64,000 nucleotides of DNA from an uncultured Dehalococcoidia bacterium. Lineage in GTDB: Bacteria; Chloroflexota; Dehalococcoidia; Lucifugimonadales; UBA3495. Both the position numbers and the translations under genes were made by a program. The notes beneath the pieces were generated by a model, which saw only the letters and a list, made by a program, of their open reading frames with translations, searched no databases and was not told where the DNA came from. How positions within the stretch are numbered: the first letter of the stretch is position 1; each line of letters opens with the position of its first letter. Below are positions 52,648 through 60,861 of this stretch, piece after piece. The DNA lies in NCBI GenBank assembly GCA_958295765.1, contig CATQHB010000001.1, forward strand, positions 186,001 through 250,000, in the 5' to 3' direction.

Positions 52648-52883
52648 GGCCTCCCCCATTTCCGCAAAGCTACCCGGTCAAAGAATCGGTTGAACAGTTT
52701 TCCGTCCTCAAGGACTACTCTGACCCACCGCCCGGCTTCCTCAATGTAGCCCCAATATCTGACTCGTCCATCCGCTTGGACTTCGGTATGGTACGGGTTA
52801 GCTAACACCCGCTCAACCCACGCATCCGGGATTTCCGGGTGATTATGCCTTGCCTTGTTTTCATAGTAGTTGGTAGTTTCCAT
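52644..52883 (-). CDS. DUF4258-like putative toxin paired with DUF2283
   Basis: A 79-residue protein, METTNYYENKARHNHPEIPD, then WVERVLANPYHTEVQADGRV and RYWGYIEEAGRWVRVVLEDG. It belongs to a group of small proteins regularly encoded just before DUF2283 and predicted to be RelE-like or DUF4258-like toxins. The pattern (H-P-x-I, then RVRYWGYI and R-x-V) fits an RNase-type beta core. I choose the ATG at 52883; an extension of seven codons exists. Its stop overlaps the ATG of the DUF2283 gene. Activity is not shown by sequence. Confidence 0.7.
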   Translation of the reverse strand: METTNYYENKARHNHPEIPDAWVERVLANPYHTEVQADGRVRYWGYIEEAGRWVRVVLEDGKLFNRFFDRVALRKWGRP

Positions 52884-52916
52884 TTGGCTGCTATTATACA
52901 CCAACCTGCCCCGCCC

Positions 52917-54218
52917 TTAAACCGCCCCTTCCCGTTCCAAATCGGCCAGTTCCGCCTCGGTCAGGCCGCCGAGGGCGCAGAGGATTTCCCGGTTGTGCTG
53001 GCCCAGGGTGGGCGGGGCGGTAGCCGGGCTTTCGGCGCATCCGGTCAGCCGGACCGGGGTGCGCAGGGAGCGGAATTGACCGCCCAGAGTGTCGGCGGTA
53101 TCAACGAACATCTGGCGGGACTCCAGATGCGGGCAGCCGGCCAGGTCGGAAATAGTCTGGGCCACGCCCATAGAGAAACCCAACTCGGTGAGCTTGCCGG
53201 CCACTTCCCACTTGGGCCGCCGGGCCGACCATTCCTCAATGGCCGGGATAACCTGGGCGGTGATAAACTCTCCGCCGGTGGGGGCCAGATAGCCGGCATC
53301 CTCCGCCAGTTCCGGGCGGCCCACCAGTTGCCACAGAGCTTGCCAGCGTTCCGCCAGCCGGGCGCCGGCCATCACCACGTAGCCGTCGGCGGCCCGCAGC
53401 GTCAGCCCGGCGGTCGCCATCCGGTCCAGGTCCCGGCCAATGCTCTGGCCGGTGGCTTGATAGACGTTCATATTGCTGACCAGATGCGCGGCCATGCACT
53501 CGTACATTGCCATATCCACCCGCTGCCCCTGGCCGGTTTGGCGGCGGGTTTCCAGGGCCAGGACAATGCCCAACGCCGTCCACAGGCCGGGGATGGAGTC
53601 GCCGATGTTGTCGCCGACGCTTTGCGGCGGGCCGTCCGGGGCGCCGGTCTGCTCCATCCAGCCGGCCATGGCCTGAATCGCCAGGTTGTTGGCCGGCCAA
53701 CGGGAATAGGGGCCTTGCAAGTCGGGGCTGTCGCCGTAGCCGGTGATGCTGGCGTAAATCAGGCCGGGGTTCAGTTCCCGCAGCCGGTCATAGCCCAACC
53801 CCAGCCGTTGGAAAGCGCCCGGCCCCCAATTGTCCAGCAGCACGTCCGACGCCTGAACCAGTTGCTCAAAGGCCGCCTTGCAGCGGGGATGGCGCAAGTC
53901 CAGGGTAACGCTTTTCTTGTTGCGGTTGACGCCCAGGTAGCGGGCGCTGACCGGGGCCGGACTTTCGCCGTCGACGGTGTCAGGGTTGGCTGTAACGTAA
54001 GGGCCGCGCCCCCGGGCCAGGTCGCCGCTGCCGGGCCGCTCCACCTTGATGACCTCGGCGCCCATATCGGCCAGAATCAGGGAACAGAAGGGGCCGGCGA
54101 CGATGTGAGTCGCATCCAGCACCCGCAGTCCGGTCAAGGGCAGGGGCAGTTGCCCGCCGCCGTTAGCGCCGCCGTTAGCAGCCATCGGGTTGGTCGGGTT
54201 GGTCATCGGATTGGTCAT
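52917..54218 (-). CDS. CoA-transferase, family III (CaiB/BaiF)
   Basis: A 433-residue CoA-transferase that moves CoA between carboxylic acids. LTGLRVLDATHIVAGPFCSL, ILADMGAEVIKVERPGSGDL, and NRNKKSVTLDLRHPRCKAAF are the family start. YASITGYGDSP and the PQSVGDNIGDSIPGLW segment with the likely catalytic Asp follow. I place the start at 54218 (MTNPMTNPTNPMAANGG), 8-9 bases after GGGAG, so it overlaps the end of the upstream membrane-protein gene by 44 bases. Substrates are unknown; such genes are expanded in marine Chloroflexota. The tandem MTNP repeat at the start is odd and could shift the true start by a few codons. Confidence 0.88.
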   Translation of the reverse strand: MTNPMTNPTNPMAANGGANGGGQLPLPLTGLRVLDATHIVAGPFCSLILADMGAEVIKVERPGSGDLARGRGPYVTANPDTVDGESPAPVSARYLGVNRNKKSVTLDLRHPRCKAAFEQLVQASDVLLDNWGPGAFQRLGLGYDRLRELNPGLIYASITGYGDSPDLQGPYSRWPANNLAIQAMAGWMEQTGAPDGPPQSVGDNIGDSIPGLWTALGIVLALETRRQTGQGQRVDMAMYECMAAHLVSNMNVYQATGQSIGRDLDRMATAGLTLRAADGYVVMAGARLAERWQALWQLVGRPELAEDAGYLAPTGGEFITAQVIPAIEEWSARRPKWEVAGKLTELGFSMGVAQTISDLAGCPHLESRQMFVDTADTLGGQFRSLRTPVRLTGCAESPATAPPTLGQHNREILCALGGLTEAELADLEREGAV

Positions 54219-55272
54219 CAGCACAACTCCCGGTATTCCTGGTAGTAGCAGCAACGGCCGGTGGGCCTAGATTATCCTCGGCGTCCGACATAAAGCGCAG
54301 GGCCAGATACAGCAGGACATTCCAGAACAAACCCGTCAAGCCGGCCAGTTGATACTCAAAGAAAACAAAGACCTGGGTAACGAAAATGTTGACCAGGGCC
54401 GCCCGCAGGAACCAGCCGTAAGCGTTGGGCCGGGAACGGCGCAGCCGAATCAGTCCCCAGAGGTTCAAGGCGCCGGCGGCGGTGCCGGCGGCCAGTTGGG
54501 CCCCGGCGACAAAGGTAAGGCTGCCGGCGGGATCGCCGATATAACGGTTCACCAGAAAGGCGGCCACCAGGCCGGCTTGAATCAGGGCTTGCAGGGCCAG
54601 GGTCAGCAGTACCGCCGGGGAGAACCAGGGATGCCCGGCGATGCGGCGGTACTGATTCAGGAACCAGTCCCGGAGCCGGAAATAGAACCCGGCATTGGAC
54701 GATTCCGGGGTTTCTCCGGCCCCAAGCTGGGCTTGCAGGGTTCGGGTCAAGGGATTGGCGGCGTCGGCGGCGGCCAGCAGGGTCAGCAACTCCTGGCGGG
54801 CGGCGGCATCCACCCGACCAGACGGCGCGCCGCCCAGGCGGTGGAGGGCGTTAGCCAGCGCCTCCTCCGGGGTCAAGTGCTGCTGCCGCCGCAACACTCG
54901 CAGCAGCAGAAATAGGGCGATGAAAATGATGTAGATAAGCCCGATGGTGGGCTGGAAAAAGTAGTTGTGGTCGGATGTGATGAACTTGCCCAGTTCGTCG
55001 ATGAACGTGCCGAACCCGATGCCGGCCAGCACGGCGGCCCAACGCTGCAAGCCCGAACCGAGCAGCCCGAACAGCAGCAGCAGGGCGCCGACCATAAACA
55101 GGCCGCCCCAAAGCATATGGGCAATGTGCAGCCCGTCGCCGCCCAATTGGGGATAACCGGTCGCCGCCAGAAAAGCGCGTATCGTCAGTACGGAGACGAC
55201 GCTGCCGATAAGAAACAACTCCACCAGGTCCGGCCCGGCGTAGTTGCGGATGATGTAGCGGCGGATGCCCAT
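54175..55272 (-). CDS. Multi-pass membrane protein, unknown function
   Basis: A 365-residue protein with about eight membrane segments. A conserved block near residues 80-110 reads GIGFGTFIDELGKFITSDHN and YFFQPTIGLIYIIFIALFLL; I have seen this FIDELGKFIT pattern in uncharacterised actinobacterial and Chloroflexota proteins but know no function. A soluble loop of about 60 residues (LTPEEALANALHRLGGAP, then RQELLTLLAAADAANPLTRT) separates the two membrane halves. The tail is DDQSDDQPDQPDGC. Its 3' end overlaps the CoA-transferase gene by 44 bases, so the two are cotranscribed. Confidence 0.8.
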   Translation of the reverse strand: MGIRRYIIRNYAGPDLVELFLIGSVVSVLTIRAFLAATGYPQLGGDGLHIAHMLWGGLFMVGALLLLFGLLGSGLQRWAAVLAGIGFGTFIDELGKFITSDHNYFFQPTIGLIYIIFIALFLLLRVLRRQQHLTPEEALANALHRLGGAPSGRVDAAARQELLTLLAAADAANPLTRTLQAQLGAGETPESSNAGFYFRLRDWFLNQYRRIAGHPWFSPAVLLTLALQALIQAGLVAAFLVNRYIGDPAGSLTFVAGAQLAAGTAAGALNLWGLIRLRRSRPNAYGWFLRAALVNIFVTQVFVFFEYQLAGLTGLFWNVLLYLALRFMSDAEDNLGPPAVAATTRNTGSCADDQSDDQPDQPDGC

Positions 55273-55624
55273 TATTCACCGGCGGGGTCGGCGCAAGGTA
55301 GGGGTCGGCGCAAGTCCCCGGTATTGGAATAAGCCGCCCCGATTATACTACGATACCGCCGGAATTGTAGGGGCGGGTTTGTAACCTGCCCCTACGCCGA
55401 TGCTAATGACCCACCCAGGGCAACCCAAGCCACCGTCGTTCCGGCGCAGGCCGGAATCCAGATTCTGTCCACGAAGGACACGAAGGGGCACAAAGGTTGT
55501 TTATGACCGGAACGACGGGTTTATAATGCGCTTGCCCGGCCCGGAAAATCATCTTTGACGCACACGGGCAGGTATGTTATGGTGCCGCCGTTGCGCCAAT
55601 TTCCCCAAGCAAAAGGCAGGAACG
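55273..55624. repeat. Intergenic region with collapsed family B and a chimeric family A copy
   Basis: 55368-55395 is a minimal family B (both ends, almost no spacer). 55433-55518 begins as family A (CCGTCGTTCCGGCGCAGGCC) and ends as family A (GACCGGAACGACGGG), but its inner arm is replaced by family E (CCACGAAGGACACGAAGG). A TTATGGTGCC stretch may belong to the permease promoter. Confidence 0.75.
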
Positions 55625-55705
55625 ATGCAAGGAATAACCCTTCTGGCCCCGGCTATTTTGTCCCTGCTGTCCCTGACATCACTCGGTAAGGGCGGCAAGG
55701 CGTGA
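55625..55705 (+). CDS. 26-residue membrane mini-protein coupled to the permease
   Basis: ATG at 55625 follows AGGCAGGAACG and opens a 26-codon frame: MQGITLLAPAILSLLSLTSL then GKGGKA. One hydrophobic helix and a basic C-terminus fit a single-pass membrane peptide. Its TGA overlaps the GTG start of the permease (GTGA), while the permease has only a poor ribosome site of its own. It may be a small subunit or a coupling leader, or just a device for translation. I know of no named family; small subunits of this kind exist for other secondary transporters. Confidence 0.55.
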   Translation: MQGITLLAPAILSLLSLTSLGKGGKA

Positions 55706-57159
55706 AGTACCGGGAGGTCAACCCGGACTACTTTGCCCGGCGGGGCCTACGCCGCTATGCCGGGGTCTGGTCGCTGTGGGCCTTGGGGGTGGGCGCGGTC
55801 ATCTCCGGGGACTTTTTCGGCTGGAACTTCGGGCTGGGCGTCGGCGGCTTTGGCGGGCTGGCGATTGCTACCGCCATTGTTGCGGTGATGTACCTGGGGT
55901 TGTGCTTTTCCATTGCCGAAATGTCGCCGGCCCTGCCCCACACCGGCGGGGCCTACTCCTTCGGGCGGACGGCTCTAGGCCCCTGGGGTGGGTTCATCAC
56001 CGGGCTGGCCGAGAACATCGAATACGTCCTGACGCCGGCGGTCATCGTGGTGGGCATCGGCGGCTATATGGGCGCGGTGGTCAACAGCCTGTTCGGGCTG
56101 ACCATTCCCGCCCCGGTCTGGTGGCTGATTTTCTACGCTCTGTTCGTTGGCCTGAACCTGGCCGGCGCGGAAATTACCTTCAAGTTTTCCGTGCTGATTA
56201 CCCTGCTGGCCCTGGGGATTCTGCTGGTGTTCTGGATTGGCGCCATCCCCCATTTCAGTTGGGACCTGGCCCTGAACATTGCGCCGGAGGCCGGCCAGTC
56301 CCGCTGGCTGCCCTTCGGTTGGCTGGGCGTGGCCCAGGCCCTGCCCTTTGCCATCTGGTTTTACCTGGCGATTGAGCAACTGCCCCTGGCCGCCGAGGAG
56401 TCGAGCAATCCGCAGCGGGATATGCCCAAGGCGCTGCTGTGGGGGATTCTGACGCTGATTGTGGCCTCCGTCCTGACCCTGTTCCTGAACGCCGGCATTG
56501 CGCCGGGGGCGGCGGCGGTAGGCCAATCCGACGAACCCCTGCTGCTGGCCTTCACCACCATATTCGGCAGCGGCATCGGGGCCTCATTGCTGGCTCTGGT
56601 GGCGGTGGCCGGACTGGTCGCCAGCTTTCACACCATCATCTACGCCTACGGGCGCAACATCTACTCCCTGTCCCGCTCCGGCTACTTTCCCAACTGGCTG
56701 TCGGTAACGCTGCCCCGGCGCCGGACGCCGCACATTGCGCTGCTGGCCGGCGCAGTCATCGGCTACTGCGTGGCGCTGCTGATTGAGTTCGGCAAGGACT
56801 GGTTCGGCGGCGCCGCCGTGCCGGTGGGGGCGGCCCTGTTAAGCATGGCCGTATTCGGCGCGGTCATCGCCTACGTGATGCAGATGATTGCCTTTGTGCA
56901 GTTGCGGCGGCGGTTCCCCCATATTGAACGGCCCTATCGCAGCCGCCTGGGCAATGCCGGGGCGATTGTGGCGGGAGTCATTGCCCTGATTACCCTGGTC
57001 TTTCTTTTCCTGAACGCCGACTATCGGGTAGGCATCTACGGCTGCGCCCTGTGGTTTGCGGCCGGCCTGCTCTACTTTGCCCTAATCGGCCGGCGGCGGA
57101 TGGTGTATTCGCCGGAGGAGGATTTTGCGGTAAGGCAGGGGCCGCCGTCGGAGAGTTAA
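55702..57159 (+). CDS. APC-superfamily amine/amino-acid permease (ethanolamine permease-like)
   Basis: A 485-residue permease with 12 membrane segments. The first half is very close to ethanolamine permeases (Eat): LGVGAVISGDFFGWNFGLGV, AEMSPALPHTGGAYSFGRTA, GPWGGFITGLAENIEYVLTP. AAEESSNPQRDMPKALLWGI is the conserved loop between helices 6 and 7, and HTIIYAYGRNIYSLSRSGYF is also typical. It probably imports ethanolamine or a related amine with protons. No eut genes are adjacent. The GTG start overlaps the stop of a 26-residue hydrophobic ORF. Confidence 0.88.
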   Translation: MKYREVNPDYFARRGLRRYAGVWSLWALGVGAVISGDFFGWNFGLGVGGFGGLAIATAIVAVMYLGLCFSIAEMSPALPHTGGAYSFGRTALGPWGGFITGLAENIEYVLTPAVIVVGIGGYMGAVVNSLFGLTIPAPVWWLIFYALFVGLNLAGAEITFKFSVLITLLALGILLVFWIGAIPHFSWDLALNIAPEAGQSRWLPFGWLGVAQALPFAIWFYLAIEQLPLAAEESSNPQRDMPKALLWGILTLIVASVLTLFLNAGIAPGAAAVGQSDEPLLLAFTTIFGSGIGASLLALVAVAGLVASFHTIIYAYGRNIYSLSRSGYFPNWLSVTLPRRRTPHIALLAGAVIGYCVALLIEFGKDWFGGAAVPVGAALLSMAVFGAVIAYVMQMIAFVQLRRRFPHIERPYRSRLGNAGAIVAGVIALITLVFLFLNADYRVGIYGCALWFAAGLLYFALIGRRRMVYSPEEDFAVRQGPPSES

Positions 57160-57401
57160 GCAACCGGGGCGGGTCAGGAACCGGTGGATTATAGGGGCGG
57201 GTTAAGGCCCGGTGGATTGCGCCCGGTGGATGGTAGGGGCGGGTTTATAACCCGTCCTGGCACCGGGGCAAGGATATGTCGGTACGCTGTCTCCGTTGCC
57301 CAAATGACTCTGCCCTTGTCGCCAGGGCGGGTTACAAACCCGCCCCTACGAATACTCACTTTCCCCTTACCATCAATCGGCCCCACCCTCAACGGGCAAG
57401 G
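57160..57401. repeat. Intergenic region with family B
   Basis: A partial family B start at 57192, then a complete family B element at 57234-57349. The two genes converge here. No terminator hairpin other than family B's own inverted ends is visible. Confidence 0.75.
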
Positions 57402-58538
57402 TCAGGTGCTGGCCGTAACGTCCGACGGGGTTGCGCCGAAACGGGCGGCCAGCAGTTGGTCGGTGGTAGTGGGCGGCGTGGCGGCCAGTTCGTCGGCCAG
57501 GCCCGCCGGCGGCTCTACGTCTTTCAGCGCCGGGATGACTTCCTCGCCCATCAAGCGGATGGAGCGCATAATCTTTTCGTGTTCCAGGCCGCCGAACATC
57601 ATCCAGTTGCTGACGTTGGTAACGCCCAATTCAGCGGCCAGCTTGAACTTCTTGATGACGGTGTCCGGGCTGCCGAAGTAGAGCCGGTCCATAAAGCCGT
57701 CGTCGTCCAGTTCCCCGGCGTAGGGGCCGACCTGCACCCGGCCGTTGGAGACTTCCAGGCGGTTCAAGGCGCGGCCGGCCCGGTTCTGCCAACGGGCGTA
57801 GCTCAGCAAGTCCCGGGCCGCCGCGTCGGTTTCCGCTACGTGGGTGATGGATTGCAGCCCCAATTCCAGGCCGTGATAGGACTTGCCCAATCCCTTGCGG
57901 GCGTGGATGAGAGAGGCGAAGTGGGTGCGGACGCCGGCGTCGCCCAGCAAGCCGGTGGTCAAGGGCATCATATCCCACTCGGCGGCCAGTTGCATCGACT
58001 CCACGCTGGTGCCGGCAATCCAGAAGGGGGGATGCGGTTTCTGCAACGGCTTGGGCCAGACGGTGGTTTCGTGGGGAACCTGGATATGCTCGCCGGCGTA
58101 GGTAAAGGATTCGTCCTGCGTCCAGGCCCTGACCATCACGTCCAGGCTTTCGATGAACTTCTGGCGGGAATCCTCCAGGGTAACGCCGAAACGGGACATT
58201 TCGTGAGGCTGGTAGCCCCGGCCGACGCCGCAGATAAAGCGGCCGTCAATCAGGTTGTCCAGCACCGCCACCTCCTCGGCCAGGCGCAGCGGGTCCCAGA
58301 TGGGAACTACCAGGATGCCGGTAGCGATTTTCAGCCGCTTGGTGCGCTGGCCGATGTAGAGGGCCTGCATCAGGGGGGCGGGCGAATTGCCGTAGTTGGA
58401 AAAGTGGTGTTCGGCAATCAGGCAGTAGTCAAAGCCCATCTCCTCCGAGTATTGAATCTGCTCGACGCCTTCCTCAAAGAGGGTTTTCCAGTTCCGCAGG
58501 TTGGGATTCGGCCATTCGTAAAAGAGGCCAAACTTCAT
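57402..58538 (-). CDS. LLM-class flavin-dependent oxidoreductase
   Basis: A 378-residue luciferase-like monooxygenase-superfamily enzyme using FMNH2 or F420. MKFGLFYEWPNPNL starts the first barrel strand; YSEEMGFDYCLIAEHHFSNY, RLKIATGILVVPIWDPLRLA, VAVLDNLIDGRFICGVGRGY and WIAGTSVESMQLAAE are the family segments. The AEHH motif and ATGILVVP strand define the flavin pocket. The lack of a partner subunit makes a homodimer likely. Substrate unknown. Such genes are multiplied in SAR202-type Chloroflexota. Confidence 0.9.
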   Translation of the reverse strand: MKFGLFYEWPNPNLRNWKTLFEEGVEQIQYSEEMGFDYCLIAEHHFSNYGNSPAPLMQALYIGQRTKRLKIATGILVVPIWDPLRLAEEVAVLDNLIDGRFICGVGRGYQPHEMSRFGVTLEDSRQKFIESLDVMVRAWTQDESFTYAGEHIQVPHETTVWPKPLQKPHPPFWIAGTSVESMQLAAEWDMMPLTTGLLGDAGVRTHFASLIHARKGLGKSYHGLELGLQSITHVAETDAAARDLLSYARWQNRAGRALNRLEVSNGRVQVGPYAGELDDDGFMDRLYFGSPDTVIKKFKLAAELGVTNVSNWMMFGGLEHEKIMRSIRLMGEEVIPALKDVEPPAGLADELAATPPTTTDQLLAARFGATPSDVTAST

Positions 58539-58869
58539 AGGGGCTACTCCTTGGGGTTCAGGTTACAAGTTAGGAAACAAAGGTATAGCAAGTTGCGGGA
58601 CAGGTCAAGTTTCAGGGGGGCGGGACTAGGGACAGCGCAGCATAAGCCCGTCATTCCGACTATAAACACCGTCGTTCCGGCGAAAGCCGGAATCCAGGAA
58701 ATCCCCCGGAAAAAGGGCGCCGGCTACCGAGGGTTCTGGATTCCGGCTTTCGCCGGAACGACGGTTGCTTGGGGCGGTTGCTTGGGTTGTCCTGTTTGCC
58801 CTAGTTAAGGCACGATTGCCCCGCCGCCCCGCCCCCCGCCATTGACCGGCACGGCCCGAATCGGTTATA
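58539..58869. repeat. Intergenic region with family A
   Basis: A family A inverted repeat lies at 58669-58764, with a truncated start before it (CCCGTCATTCC at about 58647) and a short GGTTGCTTGGG duplication after it. The two flanking genes are divergent. Confidence 0.8.
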
Positions 58870-58897
58870 TTGTATTGCCCTTGATTAACCCTATATT
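58870..58897 (+). promoter_or_regulatory. Promoter candidate of the MBL lipoprotein
   Basis: TTGTAT (58870-58875), a 16-base spacer and TATATT (58892-58897), followed by TTGGAGG and the ATG at 58923. The transcript leader would be only about 20 bases. Confidence 0.5.
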
Positions 58898-58922
58898 CCC
58901 CCTTTTGGAGGTATTTGCCAGG

Positions 58923-59894
58923 ATGCTGAAAAAACTGAAGTTGGCTTTGTTGGGCTGTTGTTTGGCCCTCTTTTCTCTGACGCTGGCCTGCACGGCGGCA
59001 GCCACTGCTACGCCGGTTCCGACACCCACCCCGACGCCGGCGCCCACTGCGGCCCCGCCGGCGGAGGAGGCCCCGGCGATGCAGATGCCCCCGGCGACGA
59101 TGACCCAACTGGCCGACGGGGTCTATCACTACTTCGGCTTTTTCACCAGCGTCCTGGTGGTGGTCGGCGATGACGGCGTACTGGTTACCGACACTTCCAA
59201 CCCCTTCCTGGCCCAGTCCCTCCAGGAGGAAGTCGCCAAGGTTACCAATCTGCCGGTAACTACCATCGTGCTGACTCACGAACACCTGGACCACGTGGGC
59301 GGCACCGGGCTGTTCCCGGACGCTAAAGTCGTCTGCCACCGCAACTGCGAGGATAACTTTAAGGTAAATGCCGGGGCGGACGTTCCCCAGGTGGACGAAA
59401 CCTTTGACGACCGCAAGGATATACGGATGGGCGACACGGTGGTGGAACTGCATCACTTGGGGCCCGGGGACGGGGACGCCACCACCATCATTTATCTGCC
59501 GGCCGAGCAGATTGTGGTTACGGCGGATATGTACGAACCGCGAGCCTTGACCGCCAAGAATTGGGTGGATGACAAGAACTTTGTCGGCACCCGCAACATC
59601 CTGAACACCATCAGCCAATGGGACATCAAGCACGCCATCAACGCCCATTCCCCCGGCACCAACCCGGTGGACATGATGGAAAACGTGGAGTACTACAACG
59701 ACCTGTACGATGCGGCTAAAACCGCCATCGACGAGGCCATTGCCCAAGGCGGTTCACCCTTTGCGGCCTACGGCCTCTACGACACCCTGCCGGAGACGCT
59801 GGAACTGCCCAAGTATCAGGATTGGGAAAATTACGATTCCGCCTTCGACCGCCACGTGCAGCGGATGCTGGTAAGCATCTATCACGGCGACTAA
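58923..59894 (+). CDS. Metallo-beta-lactamase-fold hydrolase lipoprotein
   Basis: A 323-residue secreted hydrolase. MLKKLKLALLGCCLALFSLT ends in LAC with Cys23, then a Thr-Pro linker, then the MBL domain: LADGVYHYFGFFTS, VVVGDDGVLVTDTSNPF, IVLTHEHLDHVGGTG (the HxHxDH metal site) and YLPAEQIVVTADMY. The segment that normally carries the third zinc His (HxxGHxxGD) reads HHLGPGDGDATTIIY, so that His seems shifted or lost while the following Asp of ADMY is kept. The C-terminus (WDIKHAINAHSPGT) supplies the last His. Substrate unknown; a zinc-poor or altered site is possible. The ATG at 58923 is preceded by GGAGG about 13 bases upstream. Confidence 0.85.
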   Translation: MLKKLKLALLGCCLALFSLTLACTAAATATPVPTPTPTPAPTAAPPAEEAPAMQMPPATMTQLADGVYHYFGFFTSVLVVVGDDGVLVTDTSNPFLAQSLQEEVAKVTNLPVTTIVLTHEHLDHVGGTGLFPDAKVVCHRNCEDNFKVNAGADVPQVDETFDDRKDIRMGDTVVELHHLGPGDGDATTIIYLPAEQIVVTADMYEPRALTAKNWVDDKNFVGTRNILNTISQWDIKHAINAHSPGTNPVDMMENVEYYNDLYDAAKTAIDEAIAQGGSPFAAYGLYDTLPETLELPKYQDWENYDSAFDRHVQRMLVSIYHGD

Positions 59895-60628
59895 CCCCGG
59901 CAGAGCCGCCGGGCGGGGCTTGCCGGCTCGCATAAAGAGACGCAGAGACAACGATGTTCTCTGCGTCTTTTTGGTTAGGGCAATCGCGTTTTAACCGGGG
60001 CAACCGGGGCAACCCATACAATCAGGGCAACCGTTGGCAACCCGAACAACCGTCGTTCCGGCGAAAGCCGGAATCCAGGAAATCCTCCCGGAAAAGAGCG
60101 TGTCGGCTACCGAGGGTTCTGGATTCCGGCTTTCGCCGGAACGACGGTTTTATGGCCGGAATGGCTGGTGTTATGGCTGGAATGACGGTTTTATGCTGCG
60201 ATTGCCCTGACCGCCCCGGCCATTCTCAACTTATGTTGGTATCTCTTGCCCGGTCATTTTCCGGTAGGGGCGGGTTTGTAACCCGCCCAGCACGCCAAGG
60301 CAAGGTCATCTTGCGGAGCGGATGTCGCTATATCTGGAATATCCTTGACCGGGAGGCTGGGCGGGTTTCCAACCCGCCCCTACCCGTGTCGATACCAAAT
60401 CCGTTCACCCGTTGACCATACCCGGCCTCGGCCAACCCATTCTAACCGGGCCGGCACCAAGAACAAAATCCGCTCATGGCGAGCTTGTCGAACCACCCTT
60501 CCGTATCCGGTGATTCCTCTTTGAGTTTGTCCTTCGACAAGCTCAGGATGAACGGGGCGGGCGACTTTCACCTGCCCGGATGGTATATACTTATTGGGGT
60601 ATCGGTTAGAGCATTGGCCGGGGTGGTG
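59895..60628. repeat. Intergenic repeat island (families A, B, F, C)
   Basis: After a terminator, a family A inverted repeat lies at 60050-60147. A family F half-site at about 60225-60240, a family B element at 60265-60384 and the other family F half near 60412 follow. A family C inverted pair lies at about 60471-60556. A promoter-like TGGTATATACT lies at 60581-60591. Confidence 0.8.
59938..59972 (+). terminator. Intrinsic terminator after the MBL lipoprotein
   Basis: AGACGCAGAG (59938-59947) pairs with CTCTGCGTCT (59959-59968) around an 11-base loop, followed by a run of T. It lies 44 bases past the stop. Confidence 0.85.
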
Positions 60629-60778
60629 ATGGCGATGATTGCCGGTATTATTTTTCTGGCCGGGTTGCTGCTGGTCATTTTCTACATTGCCGGCGACCGG
60701 CGGCGGGTGTTCTGGCGGGACCCGCGGCGGCGGGACAGCCGGGGTTCGCATTTGCCCATCCGCTTTTTCTGGTGGTAG
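60629..60778 (+). CDS. Small single-pass membrane protein
   Basis: A 49-residue frame, MAMIAGIIFLAGLLLVIFYI then an arginine-rich cytoplasmic tail ending LPIRFFWW. One strong membrane helix and positive residues after it give an orientation with the tail inside. It starts at the ATG at 60629 after GGGGTGG; longer in-frame versions begin in repeat DNA. A TGGTATATA extended -10 lies about 40 bases upstream. No family is recognised. It precedes the Atg22-like transporter by 84 bases on the same strand. Confidence 0.5.
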   Translation: MAMIAGIIFLAGLLLVIFYIAGDRRRVFWRDPRRRDSRGSHLPIRFFWW

Positions 60779-60861
60779 CGCCCGCCGCATCCCGGACACG
60801 CAGTTATTGAGACACTTACGCCCGGCATCAGCTATACGGGGAGAGTTGGGAGTATGACACC

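Noticed and set aside
55625-57159. An ethanolamine utilisation (eut) operon
   Set aside because: Only the permease resembles the ethanolamine system; no EutB/EutC, shell protein or corrinoid reactivation gene is nearby.
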